Positions 48,376-56,620 of a DNA stretch of 64,000 bases are shown here, in pieces. This DNA comes from a virus. Location of the stretch: positions 1-64,000 of the IMG/VR virus record IMGVR_UViG_3300041405_000148. One strand, written 5' to 3'. The notes below the pieces were generated by a model. The model saw only the letters and a list, made by a program, of their open reading frames with translations. It searched no databases and had not been told where the DNA came from. Within the stretch, counting starts at the first letter, position 1, and each line of letters starts with the position of its first letter. A program made the position numbers and the translations under genes.

Positions 48376-48451
48376 GAAACGTGCTCCAGCTAAATCAAAG
48401 GCTAAGTCAACCATAAAAGCTCCTGTAAAACCAAAGTTTGATGGAGGTTAA
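48356..48451 (+). CDS. 31-residue Lys/Ala/Pro basic peptide
   Basis: A very small ORF, MAKAPAKKRAPAKSKAKSTI followed by KAPVKPKFDGG, overlapping the end of the NinX-like gene by 20 bases. GGAGG lies ten bases before the ATG. The composition recalls histone H1 tails and would bind nucleic acid or acidic surfaces. Confidence 0.55.
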   Translation: MAKAPAKKRAPAKSKAKSTIKAPVKPKFDGG

Positions 48452-49228
48452 ATGAAAATTAAGATAGGACAAAATTTTGAATCAAAACAAGGGGATTCTT
48501 TTACAGTTATTTCTAAATGCCGTGAAATTTACGGTAACAAACTTGAAACTATTTATTACGTAAAATTTAACCATGAAAACACACCAAAAAATTTTCTAGT
48601 TAGGACAATTGGGTCTTCCATACTTAAAGGTATTGTTGAAAATCCATATTACCCCAGTTTTCATGGCGTGGCTTTCAAAGGTGACACGAAAACCTCTTGC
48701 ATTAGAAGTCAAGCGGGAAAGGTTTGGTGTCAAATGATAGAAAGATGCTTTAACATGAAGGTAAAGGAAAAGAATCCCACTTACAGGGAAAGTTTATGTT
48801 GTAGTGAATGGTTAAACTTTAGTTTATTTGAGCAATGGTACAACTCTAAAAATGTGCCAGAAGGTTACAAAATTTCTTTGGACAAAGATGCAAAAATAAA
48901 GGGTAACAAAACCTATTCACCTGAGACATGTTGTTTGGTTCCTAGATATTTTAATTCACTTTTTACGAAATCTGATGCGTCTAGAGGTAGATTTATGATA
49001 GGCGTAAGTTATCATAAAAGATTGAATAAATTCAAATCTAGTGTTAGCTATCTTAACAAAAGTAAACATTTAGGCTACTTCAATACTGAAAGGGAAGCTT
49101 TTTTAGTGTATAAATTTGAGAAGGAAAAGATCATTAAAGAAGAGGCCGATAAGATATTTAAGCTTGGTTTTATCTCTAAATCAGAGTATGAGCAAATACT
49201 TACTTATGAGGTTAATGAGTATGATTAA
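48452..49228 (+). CDS. HNH/AP2-type homing endonuclease-like protein
   Basis: A 258-residue basic protein. The central part KVWCQMIERCFNMKVKEKNPTYRESLCCSEWLNFSLFEQWY and ISLDKDAKIKGNKTYSPETCCLVP is the pattern of phage HNH-like endonucleases. The end (GVSYHKRLNKFKSSVSYL..HLGYFNTEREAFLVYKFEKEK) is an AP2-like DNA-binding domain. It is probably a mobile gene inserted into the operon. Confidence 0.7.
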   Translation: MKIKIGQNFESKQGDSFTVISKCREIYGNKLETIYYVKFNHENTPKNFLVRTIGSSILKGIVENPYYPSFHGVAFKGDTKTSCIRSQAGKVWCQMIERCFNMKVKEKNPTYRESLCCSEWLNFSLFEQWYNSKNVPEGYKISLDKDAKIKGNKTYSPETCCLVPRYFNSLFTKSDASRGRFMIGVSYHKRLNKFKSSVSYLNKSKHLGYFNTEREAFLVYKFEKEKIIKEEADKIFKLGFISKSEYEQILTYEVNEYD

Positions 49229-49496
49229 AAAGGTTAATACTAAAAAGTTTGACAAAGAGGCTTTTGTCTTTGATACACCTGTTGAAGAGATTGAAAAAGC
49301 ACTGCAACGTTTGGAAGAGCAAGAAGCTGACCCTATGGCTGATCCACTTACAAAAGACCAGATCTATTACTGGGTTGTCTGGCTTAACTCCTTACCAGAT
49401 GCAAAGAAAAGGGGAATGACTCATGTTCCCACTTGTGCTATAGAAAATGCTGTGTTAGGATTATACGATAAATCCACGAAGAGGAAATCCAAATGA
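49221..49496 (+). CDS. Hypothetical 91-residue protein
   Basis: Protein with helix TPVEEIEKALQRLEEQEADP and DQIYYWVVWLNSLPDAKKRG. The start at 49221 overlaps the upstream stop and has GAGG at suitable distance. Function unknown. Confidence 0.6.
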   Translation: MIKKVNTKKFDKEAFVFDTPVEEIEKALQRLEEQEADPMADPLTKDQIYYWVVWLNSLPDAKKRGMTHVPTCAIENAVLGLYDKSTKRKSK

Positions 49497-49696
49497 AAGT
49501 ACAATTTAAAGAGTTTAATCACAAAGGTATAACGTTTTTAGCAACAGGCTTTATTTATTATAATAACAACACTGACCTTCCTTACGTTGCACAACGTGCA
49601 GATGGCAAAGAGGAGTATTTTCATTCTTATAGTGAGGCTCTTGAATTCATTGGTGAAGGTCTTAATAAACCTACAGCTTGGACAATTGGAGACTAA
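49493..49696 (+). CDS. Hypothetical 67-residue protein
   Basis: Small beta-rich protein (MKVQFKEFNHKGITFLATGF). ATGA overlap with the gene before. No family recognised. Confidence 0.6.
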   Translation: MKVQFKEFNHKGITFLATGFIYYNNNTDLPYVAQRADGKEEYFHSYSEALEFIGEGLNKPTAWTIGD

Positions 49697-49697
49697 A

Positions 49698-50231
49698 ATG
49701 GCGAAGAAAAAAGGTTTATCTGCTGTTTGGTTAGATGCAATGAATAAAGCAGAGTGTAGTCTTATCAATGACCCTAGATTCGGCGCCGTTTACACAGATG
49801 TAGAGCCTGTCTTGGGTGCGTTACGGGATTTAACTAAAGGAGTTAAAATAAATCTTGATGCACCCATTTTAGATGAACCTGAAGGTATTAATATTTGGGT
49901 TGATGACATTCGTGACCCAGCAGACTATGGTTATCCTAATGCTGTATGGTGTAAAGACTCTTCACAATTCCTGACCAAGCTCATGTGTCTTGTTCTTGAT
50001 GGCGAGGTGGATAGTTTAGAAGCAGTACACTTTGACAATGATCTTGGGGAAAAGACAGAAGGTTATGATCTTTTTGTGTTTTTAGAAGAAGCACTTCATA
50101 AAGGTTCCTTCAAGAATTTGAAGGAGATTTATGTTCATTCTTCAAACCCTTCAGCTGTGCATAAGTTCATGCTTGCTAAGGACAGTTTGAAAAAGTATTT
50201 CGGTATCGAAATGATCCGCAATCAGTACTAG
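49698..50231 (+). CDS. Cyclic-phosphate-processing receiver-like (cpREC) domain protein
   Basis: A 177-residue protein. INIWVDDIRDPADYGYPNAVWCKDSSQFLTKL, then AVHFDNDLGEKTEGYDLFVFLEE and a final VHSSNPSAVHKFM match the small receiver-like domain predicted to handle cyclic phosphates at RNA ends, often encoded beside RNA ligase and kinase genes. Such genes lie 2-3 kb downstream here. Activity is predicted, not proven, for the family. Confidence 0.65.
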   Translation: MAKKKGLSAVWLDAMNKAECSLINDPRFGAVYTDVEPVLGALRDLTKGVKINLDAPILDEPEGINIWVDDIRDPADYGYPNAVWCKDSSQFLTKLMCLVLDGEVDSLEAVHFDNDLGEKTEGYDLFVFLEEALHKGSFKNLKEIYVHSSNPSAVHKFMLAKDSLKKYFGIEMIRNQY

Positions 50232-50250
50232 CATATTTAAAGGAGATAAA

Positions 50251-50460
50251 ATGCAAAAAGATTTAGAGAAAGCAAAATTACGCCTACAGGTTATTGAAGA
50301 TTTAATTCTTAAAGGTGACATACACCCTGACCCAGACTGGAGTTGGGATTTGGAAGTTATCTGCTTAGAACACGATATAGCAGTTTTTAATTTTGCAATT
50401 GAGAAAGGCCACACTGATTTTAATCAAGCTTGTGAAGCTTGCTACAAGTTTCTTAACTAA
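50251..50460 (+). CDS. Hypothetical 69-residue protein
   Basis: Small helical acidic protein (MQKDLEKAKLRLQVIEDLIL, then DWSWDLEVICLEHDIAVFNFAIEKGH). GGAG precedes the ATG. Function unknown. Confidence 0.6.
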   Translation: MQKDLEKAKLRLQVIEDLILKGDIHPDPDWSWDLEVICLEHDIAVFNFAIEKGHTDFNQACEACYKFLN

Positions 50461-50470
50461 AGGGGAAAAT

Positions 50471-50626
50471 ATGGCAACACTTTACGTTTTGTTTGCAATT
50501 TACACAGGAAATGGACCATCACATGTTACAGCAGAGTTTAACTCTCAAGGTGCATGTGAAATGGCCCTTTCAGAAGGTAAACGAGTTAATGTCTTTGACA
50601 GAGGGTTTTGTAGTCCTAAAGGCTAA
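50471..50626 (+). CDS. Hypothetical 51-residue protein
   Basis: Small protein MATLYVLFAIYTGNGPSHVT with FNSQGACEMALSEGKRVNVFD. AAAGGGG precedes the ATG; a longer upstream reading overlaps the previous gene and lacks a Shine-Dalgarno. Function unknown. Confidence 0.55.
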   Translation: MATLYVLFAIYTGNGPSHVTAEFNSQGACEMALSEGKRVNVFDRGFCSPKG

Positions 50627-50648
50627 TAATATTAAGTAAGGAGGTATT

Positions 50649-51143
50649 TTGGATATTTTACAAGAGTTAGGTGTCAATTTCACAACAGGTAACCTATCTG
50701 AGGGCTTGCACTGGAGAGTTCATAATTATGTACAGACTCAGGCAAGATTTCATGAAGCATTACATGCTCTTCGTCAATCTTATATGATCCGGGAAGATCC
50801 TGTAGTTGTAAAGAAATTCCTGTTTCCTTATGATTATCTGGATGTGCAAGAAGTTGTAGATTTTTATGCTGAAATTAAAGCTTACATCAGCGAAATGGAA
50901 TCAGAAGATTGGATTTTCCATCGTATGGAAGAGGTTGATGAAGATTTTAATAACAGCAGTCACAACGACTACGAAGATATCCGGCGTGTTGTTTATATCC
51001 ATGCTCTAATAAAAAGTGATGATCAGCCAACAACGTATGAACAAGAACAGGCTTTGCGTTTATACAAAATCACAAGGCGTGACTTTGAGCAAGCACGAGA
51101 AGGTTTGGAATATGAGATGAGGAAATTTGCAAATGAAGTATAA
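50649..51143 (+). CDS. Hypothetical 164-residue acidic protein
   Basis: Helical acidic protein starting at TTG, preceded by AAGGAGG. Contains LDVQEVVDFYAEIKAYISEMESEDWIFHRMEEVDED. Overlaps the next gene slightly. No family recognised. Confidence 0.6.
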   Translation: MDILQELGVNFTTGNLSEGLHWRVHNYVQTQARFHEALHALRQSYMIREDPVVVKKFLFPYDYLDVQEVVDFYAEIKAYISEMESEDWIFHRMEEVDEDFNNSSHNDYEDIRRVVYIHALIKSDDQPTTYEQEQALRLYKITRRDFEQAREGLEYEMRKFANEV

Positions 51144-51558
51144 TACTTTTTGGGGTTATATATTTTGGACTTTACTTCTCTTATCTACTGTGTCAGACTT
51201 ACGCCCTATATTGATTAACTTCTGGGAAGTACTTTACAATGGAAGTTTTGGAAATGTTCATGTGATTTTTTGGATTCCGATTCACATCCTCTTGATAGCT
51301 GTCCTAGTGTTGAAAGTGTCACTTCTTCGTTGGTTCTTTCCTCGAAACACAGAAAGACGTTATGATTTATTCGGTATAAGAGAGATTTGTGGATTGTGTG
51401 CTGGGATGTCTACATTTTTAGCATTACCAGTGTTAATTGCTGTAATTATGAATGGTGGCTTGAAAACATATCAGATCCCGCAAATGATACAAATCATTAG
51501 CTATTTGGCTACACCATTTTTGTTTATTTATTATATAGTTAGGGAGGAAGAACGATAA
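51133..51558 (+). CDS. Polytopic membrane protein
   Basis: A 141-residue protein with four hydrophobic segments (about 8-25, 43-64, 86-108 and 115-135) and short loops. No family recognised. Its stop overlaps the start of the phosphoesterase gene. Confidence 0.6.
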   Translation: MKYNTFWGYIFWTLLLLSTVSDLRPILINFWEVLYNGSFGNVHVIFWIPIHILLIAVLVLKVSLLRWFFPRNTERRYDLFGIREICGLCAGMSTFLALPVLIAVIMNGGLKTYQIPQMIQIISYLATPFLFIYYIVREEER

Positions 51559-52097
51559 TGTTCATTAGTTCAGATTTACATTTCTGCCACAAAAGAGTAA
51601 AGGAGTTCTGCCCTAAGACTCGCCCGTGGGAAACACTTGAAGAAATGCAGGAAGACCTGATCAACAAGTGGAATGCCTGTGCAACAAAACCCGGCGTTAA
51701 AATGTTCCATTTAGGTGACTTCTCTTTTGGTCTGGAAGAAGAGACTGACGCCATTGCTTCACGTCTCAAAGGAGATATTACTTTTATCGTTGGCAACCAC
51801 GACAGAGGCTACACCCGTGATATCTTGGCAAAATACGGTGAAGTCAAATATTATGATGAGGTAAAGTACAATAAACACTTCTTCTGTCTGATGCACTACC
51901 CTTTACTGGACTGGAACAAAAAAGCGAGAGGATCTATCATGCTTCATGGTCATACGCATGGTTCGATCATTGAGACAGAGACTTCTCGTGGAAAAACTAT
52001 GGACGTTGGCTGGGATATTTACGAAAAGTTCTTGCATTTCGACGAAATAATTGAAATGATGAGCCATCGAGAAATTATGCCTATCGGTCATCATTAA
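51558..52097 (+). CDS. Calcineurin-like metallophosphoesterase
   Basis: A 179-residue protein with the full metal-site series: SSDLHFCH (residues 4-11), HLGDFSF, VGNHDRGY, MHYPLLDW and GHTHGS. Members cleave phosphate mono- or diesters, including 2',3'-cyclic nucleotides. Ten bases before the RNA ligase gene, so an RNA end-processing role is plausible. Confidence 0.8.
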   Translation: MFISSDLHFCHKRVKEFCPKTRPWETLEEMQEDLINKWNACATKPGVKMFHLGDFSFGLEEETDAIASRLKGDITFIVGNHDRGYTRDILAKYGEVKYYDEVKYNKHFFCLMHYPLLDWNKKARGSIMLHGHTHGSIIETETSRGKTMDVGWDIYEKFLHFDEIIEMMSHREIMPIGHH

Positions 52098-52106
52098 GAG
52101 GTAAAT

Positions 52107-53024
52107 ATGAAGTTTGAATGTAAAGATTTGATTTCACAAGGTATTGTAAAAGCTAAAACTTATACAGAAGGACCTTATGCTGGTCTTTCAGTTCTTAAAT
52201 ACTCAAATTCTGTGTTTTGGGATAACCGCTGGGGCGAGGATTCTCGCCTATTAGATTGTCGTGGGATGGTCGTTGACCAAGAGGATAATGTTGTCATTTG
52301 GCCTTTTACTAAAATCTTTAACCGCTTCGAGAACGATACTGACTTACCTTTAGATCAAGAGGTGATTTGTGTACGTAAAGTTAATGGCTTTATGGGAGCG
52401 ATGAGTGTTTACAAAGGTGAGTTGATTGTATCTACCACAGGAACACTTGATTCTGAATTTGCACAAATGGCAAAAGAGAAGATCACAGCAGCAATGCCGG
52501 ATGGAATGCTGGATTATTTCGTGAAAAACGCAGGACCATGCACACTTATCTTCGAAATCTGTGACGATAGTGATCCACACATTGTTGCGGAAGAAGCTGG
52601 TGCTTATCTGATTGGTTGCCGTGTCCACCTGAGTGGTGGTATGCTTCCAGAATGGGACCTTGATAGGGTTGCAGAGCGATATGGCTGGAAACGTGCTGGC
52701 TGGGAAGTTATCCCATTTGGCGATGTTGTTTACAATTCTAAAGTTATCAAGCATGAAGGTTATGTGATCCGTGATGCCAACTCTGGTGAGTTGTTACTGA
52801 AAATAAAATCACCTCACTACCTAACAAAGAAATTCTTTATGCGTGGTAGTGTTAAGAAGTGTGAAGCTATTTGGGAACATGGTGATCGTGTGAAGCAAAT
52901 TGTTGAAGAGGAGTACTACCCTCTTGTAGACTTCATCAAAACAACTTTCACAAAAGAGCAGTGGCTCATTATGAATGAACAACAGCGTGGGACAGTTATT
53001 GCACAATTTTTAGAGGGGGATTAA
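52107..53024 (+). CDS. RNA ligase (T4 Rnl1-like)
   Basis: A 305-residue protein. Ligase motif I is RKVNGFMGAM (Lys near residue 91), preceded by LDCRGMVVD. Motif III/IIIa is TLIFEICDD, motif IV HEGYVIRD, motif V LLLKIKS. It would seal RNA 5'-phosphate and 3'-OH ends, for example in tRNAs cut by host anticodon nucleases. Its stop overlaps the kinase gene start. Confidence 0.8.
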   Translation: MKFECKDLISQGIVKAKTYTEGPYAGLSVLKYSNSVFWDNRWGEDSRLLDCRGMVVDQEDNVVIWPFTKIFNRFENDTDLPLDQEVICVRKVNGFMGAMSVYKGELIVSTTGTLDSEFAQMAKEKITAAMPDGMLDYFVKNAGPCTLIFEICDDSDPHIVAEEAGAYLIGCRVHLSGGMLPEWDLDRVAERYGWKRAGWEVIPFGDVVYNSKVIKHEGYVIRDANSGELLLKIKSPHYLTKKFFMRGSVKKCEAIWEHGDRVKQIVEEEYYPLVDFIKTTFTKEQWLIMNEQQRGTVIAQFLEGD

Positions 53025-53428
53025 TGGCAACACTCTACATTGTTCGTGGTGTATCAGGTGCAGGGAAAAGCACCTTTGCACAAGTTCTGGCTTCTTCTTT
53101 AGGGATTAATTTCTATGAAGCAGATCAATTTGCTTATGATGAAGAAGGTAATTATAATTTTGACGTAAATAAGCTAGGCTTTTATCACTCAGCCTGCCAA
53201 CATATAGTTCTTTCTGAACTCGCTAATGGTTGGGATGTGATTGTGTCCAACACCTTTACAACTGAAAAAGAACTTGCACCTTATTTGGCAATTGCTAAAG
53301 AATTGGATTGCAAAGTTATCAGTTTGGTGGTAGAAAATCGTCATGGCAATGAGAGTATCCATGATGTGCCTTACACAACCCTTGTACGACAGGAGCAACG
53401 TCTTCGTAACTCGATTAAGTTACGTTAA
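53024..53428 (+). CDS. P-loop polynucleotide kinase-like protein
   Basis: A 134-residue protein with Walker A GVSGAGKST and a C-terminal ENRHGNESIHDVP..L like the T4 Pnk kinase domain. There is no phosphatase domain. ATGA-coupled to the RNA ligase gene, so it probably supplies 5'-phosphates for ligation. Confidence 0.75.
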   Translation: MATLYIVRGVSGAGKSTFAQVLASSLGINFYEADQFAYDEEGNYNFDVNKLGFYHSACQHIVLSELANGWDVIVSNTFTTEKELAPYLAIAKELDCKVISLVVENRHGNESIHDVPYTTLVRQEQRLRNSIKLR

Positions 53429-53441
53429 CAAAAGGAGATAT

Positions 53442-54116
53442 ATGGAAAACATAATTATTACAACTTTTTATACTGGTCAATCTGACCCGCAAAGAAACAT
53501 TATCTGGGAGCCGGACTACAGCAAGCTTGAAAAGCTGATTGAAAGCGTTGTCTCTAAGAAAGAAAAGCTTGTGATCCTTCATGACTGCTTTGATGTAGAG
53601 GATACCGAGTTTGTCACCCACATCAAAGTCAAATGCAAAATAAATCCTTATTACCAGAGGTGGAAACATATCCTTGACTACCTCTTACGGAACCAAAATG
53701 TTGATAAGATCTTTTGTGTTGACGGTACAGATGTAACTATGTTAAAGTCTCCTTTCCAAGATATGGAATCAGGCAAACTTTATGTCGGTGACGAAACTAA
53801 AGTCCTTGGTGACCCATACACAAGGACGGATTGGCCTCACAGTTTTATGCAAGAATTTGTGAATAAGAATCTTGGTAAAACACTGCTCAACGCGGGACTT
53901 TGTGGTGGCGATAGAGAGACTGTCTTAGATTTTCTTGCCTTGATGAGTACACTTTATGATATTTATAAAGAAGAAAAGCTAAGTCCATTTGACATGAGTC
54001 TTTTCAATATGGTATGTTATGATTACTTTAGTCGTGAGTTGGTTCATGGTGAAAAGGTAAATACTGTATTTCAATCATTTACACCAAATCAAGCCAGTTG
54101 GTGGATGCACAAATAA
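53442..54116 (+). CDS. Probable GT-A-type glycosyltransferase
   Basis: A 224-residue protein. IFCVDGTDVTMLKSPF resembles a DxD-type metal/nucleotide-sugar site, and LNAGLCGGDRETVLDFL resembles the NAG..GG acceptor loop of GT-A enzymes. The target (DNA base, tRNA or surface sugar) cannot be told. AAGGAG precedes the ATG at 53442. Confidence 0.5.
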   Translation: MENIIITTFYTGQSDPQRNIIWEPDYSKLEKLIESVVSKKEKLVILHDCFDVEDTEFVTHIKVKCKINPYYQRWKHILDYLLRNQNVDKIFCVDGTDVTMLKSPFQDMESGKLYVGDETKVLGDPYTRTDWPHSFMQEFVNKNLGKTLLNAGLCGGDRETVLDFLALMSTLYDIYKEEKLSPFDMSLFNMVCYDYFSRELVHGEKVNTVFQSFTPNQASWWMHK

Positions 54117-54127
54117 GGAGAACTTTA

Positions 54128-54535
54128 ATGTGTGACAAGTCTTGCAACGGTTGTCCGTTTGCTTTTACAGAAGAGTCAGAAATAATTCAAAATTATGGAT
54201 GCTTACCAACACCAATGGAGATCGTGAGGATGCGGGTAGAATTCGGTAAAACTTGGGCTTGTCACAAAGAACCAACTAAGCCATGCTCAGGTAGCATCTC
54301 ATACCTAAAAGAGAAAGGTCATCCATACAAGATGATTGATAAAGAGTTGGTAACAGAGCAGTCTGACTTCTTGTTTGGTTTTGGTAAATTACTCAGGGCA
54401 GAAGAAAAAGTAAAAGAACTTGAAAAAAGTAATGAAAGATTATTGACAGATTCACGTCAATGGAAGAAAATGTTTGAAACAGCCGAAAGGTTGATCCGTA
54501 GAATTAAGAGGAAGGAGAAACAGAATGTCACATAA
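54128..54535 (+). CDS. Hypothetical Cys-rich protein with coiled-coil tail
   Basis: A 135-residue protein. The N-terminal CDKSCNGCPF with later GCLPT, WACHKEP and KPCSG could bind metal. The C-terminal 50 residues are a charged coiled coil. Overlaps the next gene by 11 bases. Confidence 0.6.
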   Translation: MCDKSCNGCPFAFTEESEIIQNYGCLPTPMEIVRMRVEFGKTWACHKEPTKPCSGSISYLKEKGHPYKMIDKELVTEQSDFLFGFGKLLRAEEKVKELEKSNERLLTDSRQWKKMFETAERLIRRIKRKEKQNVT

Positions 54536-54935
54536 TGATAAACGCACACCACACACTGACGCACTTGACACACTAGGTTATCTTCATAAAGAAGAAGAAA
54601 ATCGAGACGCTATTCATTTAGCCGTTGAGCAGGTTGAAGCAGGTGAAAATCTTAAACCAGGAGACCATATTGGATTTGGTGAAGATGGAAAGGTTTATAA
54701 GAATCGACGTAGGGCTGGTAAGGCATTAGGGATCGTTGACCCGTTCTTGACGGAAGTTGTCCTCCCAGGTGAAATGTTTTGGTTGGTGGTTTATCCTCGT
54801 CAGGTAACTTCTCTTCGCCATGTATGGGTCCATCCAGATTTTCCTGAAAAAGTCGAAGAACTATCTCTGGAAGAACTTAGCACTGAAGATCTTCTGGCAG
54901 AGATCGGAAAGCGAGCCACAGCTCCAAAAAAGTAG
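54525..54935 (+). CDS. Hypothetical protein with programmed frameshift site at its end
   Basis: A 136-residue protein in the zero frame. It contains DAIHLAVEQVEAGENLKPGDHIGFGEDGKVYKN and LRHVWVHPDFPEKVEELSLEELSTEDLL, seen in phage proteins of unknown function. The last codons are CCA AAA AAG TAG, so the stop directly follows the slippery heptamer A AAA AAG. The -1 frame is open from there for another 310 bases. Confidence 0.65.
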   Translation: MSHNDKRTPHTDALDTLGYLHKEEENRDAIHLAVEQVEAGENLKPGDHIGFGEDGKVYKNRRRAGKALGIVDPFLTEVVLPGEMFWLVVYPRQVTSLRHVWVHPDFPEKVEELSLEELSTEDLLAEIGKRATAPKK

Positions 54936-55246
54936 TAACCCAAGTTGTTAATGCCCTCGGTTATACAGAAGAGGACGTAAAGGCAGCTTGGGATTGGGTT
55001 AACAATTACGCTGAAGAACTTAGTGGTTCTGATTATGAGGACAATAGTTACACCACAGATGCTGAAGAACTTATGGGTTATGCAGACAGTCATGTCAACA
55101 GCTCTGAGAGATGGGGTGGAGATTATTTATGTATGGGTGGTCTTCTAGAGGGTGAATATACTTCATCAGAGTTTTGGGATAATTATGAAATCATTCGTGG
55201 TGTTCGTATCATTGATCGCCATAACTTCTTTACTTGTTCTTGTTAA
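54936..55246 (+). CDS. C-terminal extension reached by -1 frameshift
   Basis: About 104 residues, beginning VVTQVVNALGYTEEDVKAAW after the slip and ending DRHNFFTCSC. Composition is that of a real acidic protein. There is no Shine-Dalgarno plus start codon near its beginning, and the first in-frame ATG (about 55072) has none either. Most likely it is translated as a fusion with the preceding gene (about 240 residues in all). A base-call error making one split gene is the alternative. A weak stem TAACC / GGTTA follows the slip site. Confidence 0.6.
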
Positions 55247-55255
55247 GGAGATAAT

Positions 55256-56005
55256 ATGCGTAGGCTAATTCTTATCTCAGGTGCTGGACTTTCTGTTGAA
55301 AGTGGTATCAGGGCTTTTCGTACAGACACTGATTCTGGTAAAGCAATGTGGGATGAATATGACTTAGAAGAAGTTTGTAACATCCATGCATTCCGTGGTA
55401 ACTTCTACCATAAGACACATAACTTTTATAACAAGCGTCGCGTGGAGTTGGGTACAGTAGAGCCTAACCTTGCACATTGTAGAATCGCAGAATGGTCCAA
55501 AGCTTATGCAGGTCAAGTTGTAAACATCACAACAAATGTTGATGATCTACTAGAGCGGGCTGGTGTGTTTGGTGAAGTTCTACACGTTCATGGTTTTCTT
55601 CCTGAAATTATAGTCCAAGATGAACCTTTGCAAGTTAAGAGAGTAGAGAACGTAGGTTACAATGAGATTAACCCTGATGATTATGAATGGTGTAAACCTA
55701 ACGTAGTTTTCTTTGGAGAAAACGCACCTTTATACGGTGAGATGTATTCCATCTTAGACTCTTTGACAGTTCAGGATTTGGTTATTGTGGTTGGTTGTTC
55801 TAACCAAGTGATTAACTTCTTTTGGGATCTAATCCCTAAAGCAAGGTCTTTAGGTATAAAAATTCATTGTGTTAATCCAGGCACTTTGTATCATGAAGAA
55901 CAGATCATTGAAGAAGTTGGCGGAACCTGCTGGAGAGCTGGTGCAGTTGAAGTTTTCAGCAACCCAAAATTCATTGAAATTGTTGAAAAACATTTGGAGG
56001 GCTGA
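55256..56005 (+). CDS. Sir2-family NAD-dependent protein
   Basis: A 249-residue protein. ISGAGLSVESGIRAFR (residues 7-22) is the NAD-binding GAGxSxxSGIPxFR loop. ITTNVDDLLERAG corresponds to TQNID.L, and LHVHGFL holds the catalytic His. PNVVFFGE and VVGCSNQV also fit. Zinc-binding cysteines are missing. It may deacylate proteins or consume NAD+. The phage also carries NAD+-synthesis-type genes. Confidence 0.8.
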   Translation: MRRLILISGAGLSVESGIRAFRTDTDSGKAMWDEYDLEEVCNIHAFRGNFYHKTHNFYNKRRVELGTVEPNLAHCRIAEWSKAYAGQVVNITTNVDDLLERAGVFGEVLHVHGFLPEIIVQDEPLQVKRVENVGYNEINPDDYEWCKPNVVFFGENAPLYGEMYSILDSLTVQDLVIVVGCSNQVINFFWDLIPKARSLGIKIHCVNPGTLYHEEQIIEEVGGTCWRAGAVEVFSNPKFIEIVEKHLEG

Positions 56006-56006
56006 T

Positions 56007-56612
56007 TTGGAAACTAAACCAAGTGAGATGGATTTCATTGATCATATTATAAAAAGAATGGCACCTTTGTACCATGAAATTAGTTTAAAAACTAAATTTG
56101 ATCTTGATAAACAGATTTTGACCTTCTATCTTTGGAACCTTTCTGGTCAATTAAAAGGTTTTCAAAGATATAATTGGCAGGGCAAAAAGACTATCAGCAA
56201 CTCTGAAGAAGGAAAATATTTCTCAATAAGTCCTGGAGGTTGCGAAGTATATGGGTTAGAATGGCTTAACCCAGACCTACCAGTGACGTTTATCTGTGAG
56301 GGAATTTTTGATGCAATAAGCTTGCTTAATTTTGGCAATGCTGTTGCAGTGCTAACCAATGATCCAAAACCTTTGAAAGAGCAACTTAGGCTTCTACCAG
56401 GCAAGAAGGTCGTTGTTTGTGACAATGATAAAGCTGGGAGAAAACTGGCTAAGTATGGAGATGATTATGTCCTTTGTCCTGAAGGTGAAGATCCAAATAG
56501 TATGAGCATGGCAGATCTAAAAACTTTACTCGGTGATTACGCTCTTGAGAGAGACTTCTTTCAAGACACTTTCCGTCACTGGTGGAATAAACAAGATATC
56601 CTTTTGGAGTAA
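56007..56612 (+). CDS. Toprim-domain protein, primase-like
   Basis: A 201-residue protein starting at TTG after GGAGG. TFICEGIFDAISLLNFGNAVAVLTN and KKVVVCDNDKAGRKLAKYGDDY give the Toprim Glu and Asp-x-Asp. A leading FSISPGGCEVYGLEW segment recalls the primase RNAP basic domain. No zinc-finger or helicase domain is present. It probably helps replication priming. Confidence 0.7.
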   Translation: METKPSEMDFIDHIIKRMAPLYHEISLKTKFDLDKQILTFYLWNLSGQLKGFQRYNWQGKKTISNSEEGKYFSISPGGCEVYGLEWLNPDLPVTFICEGIFDAISLLNFGNAVAVLTNDPKPLKEQLRLLPGKKVVVCDNDKAGRKLAKYGDDYVLCPEGEDPNSMSMADLKTLLGDYALERDFFQDTFRHWWNKQDILLE

Positions 56613-56620
56613 CTTGATAA

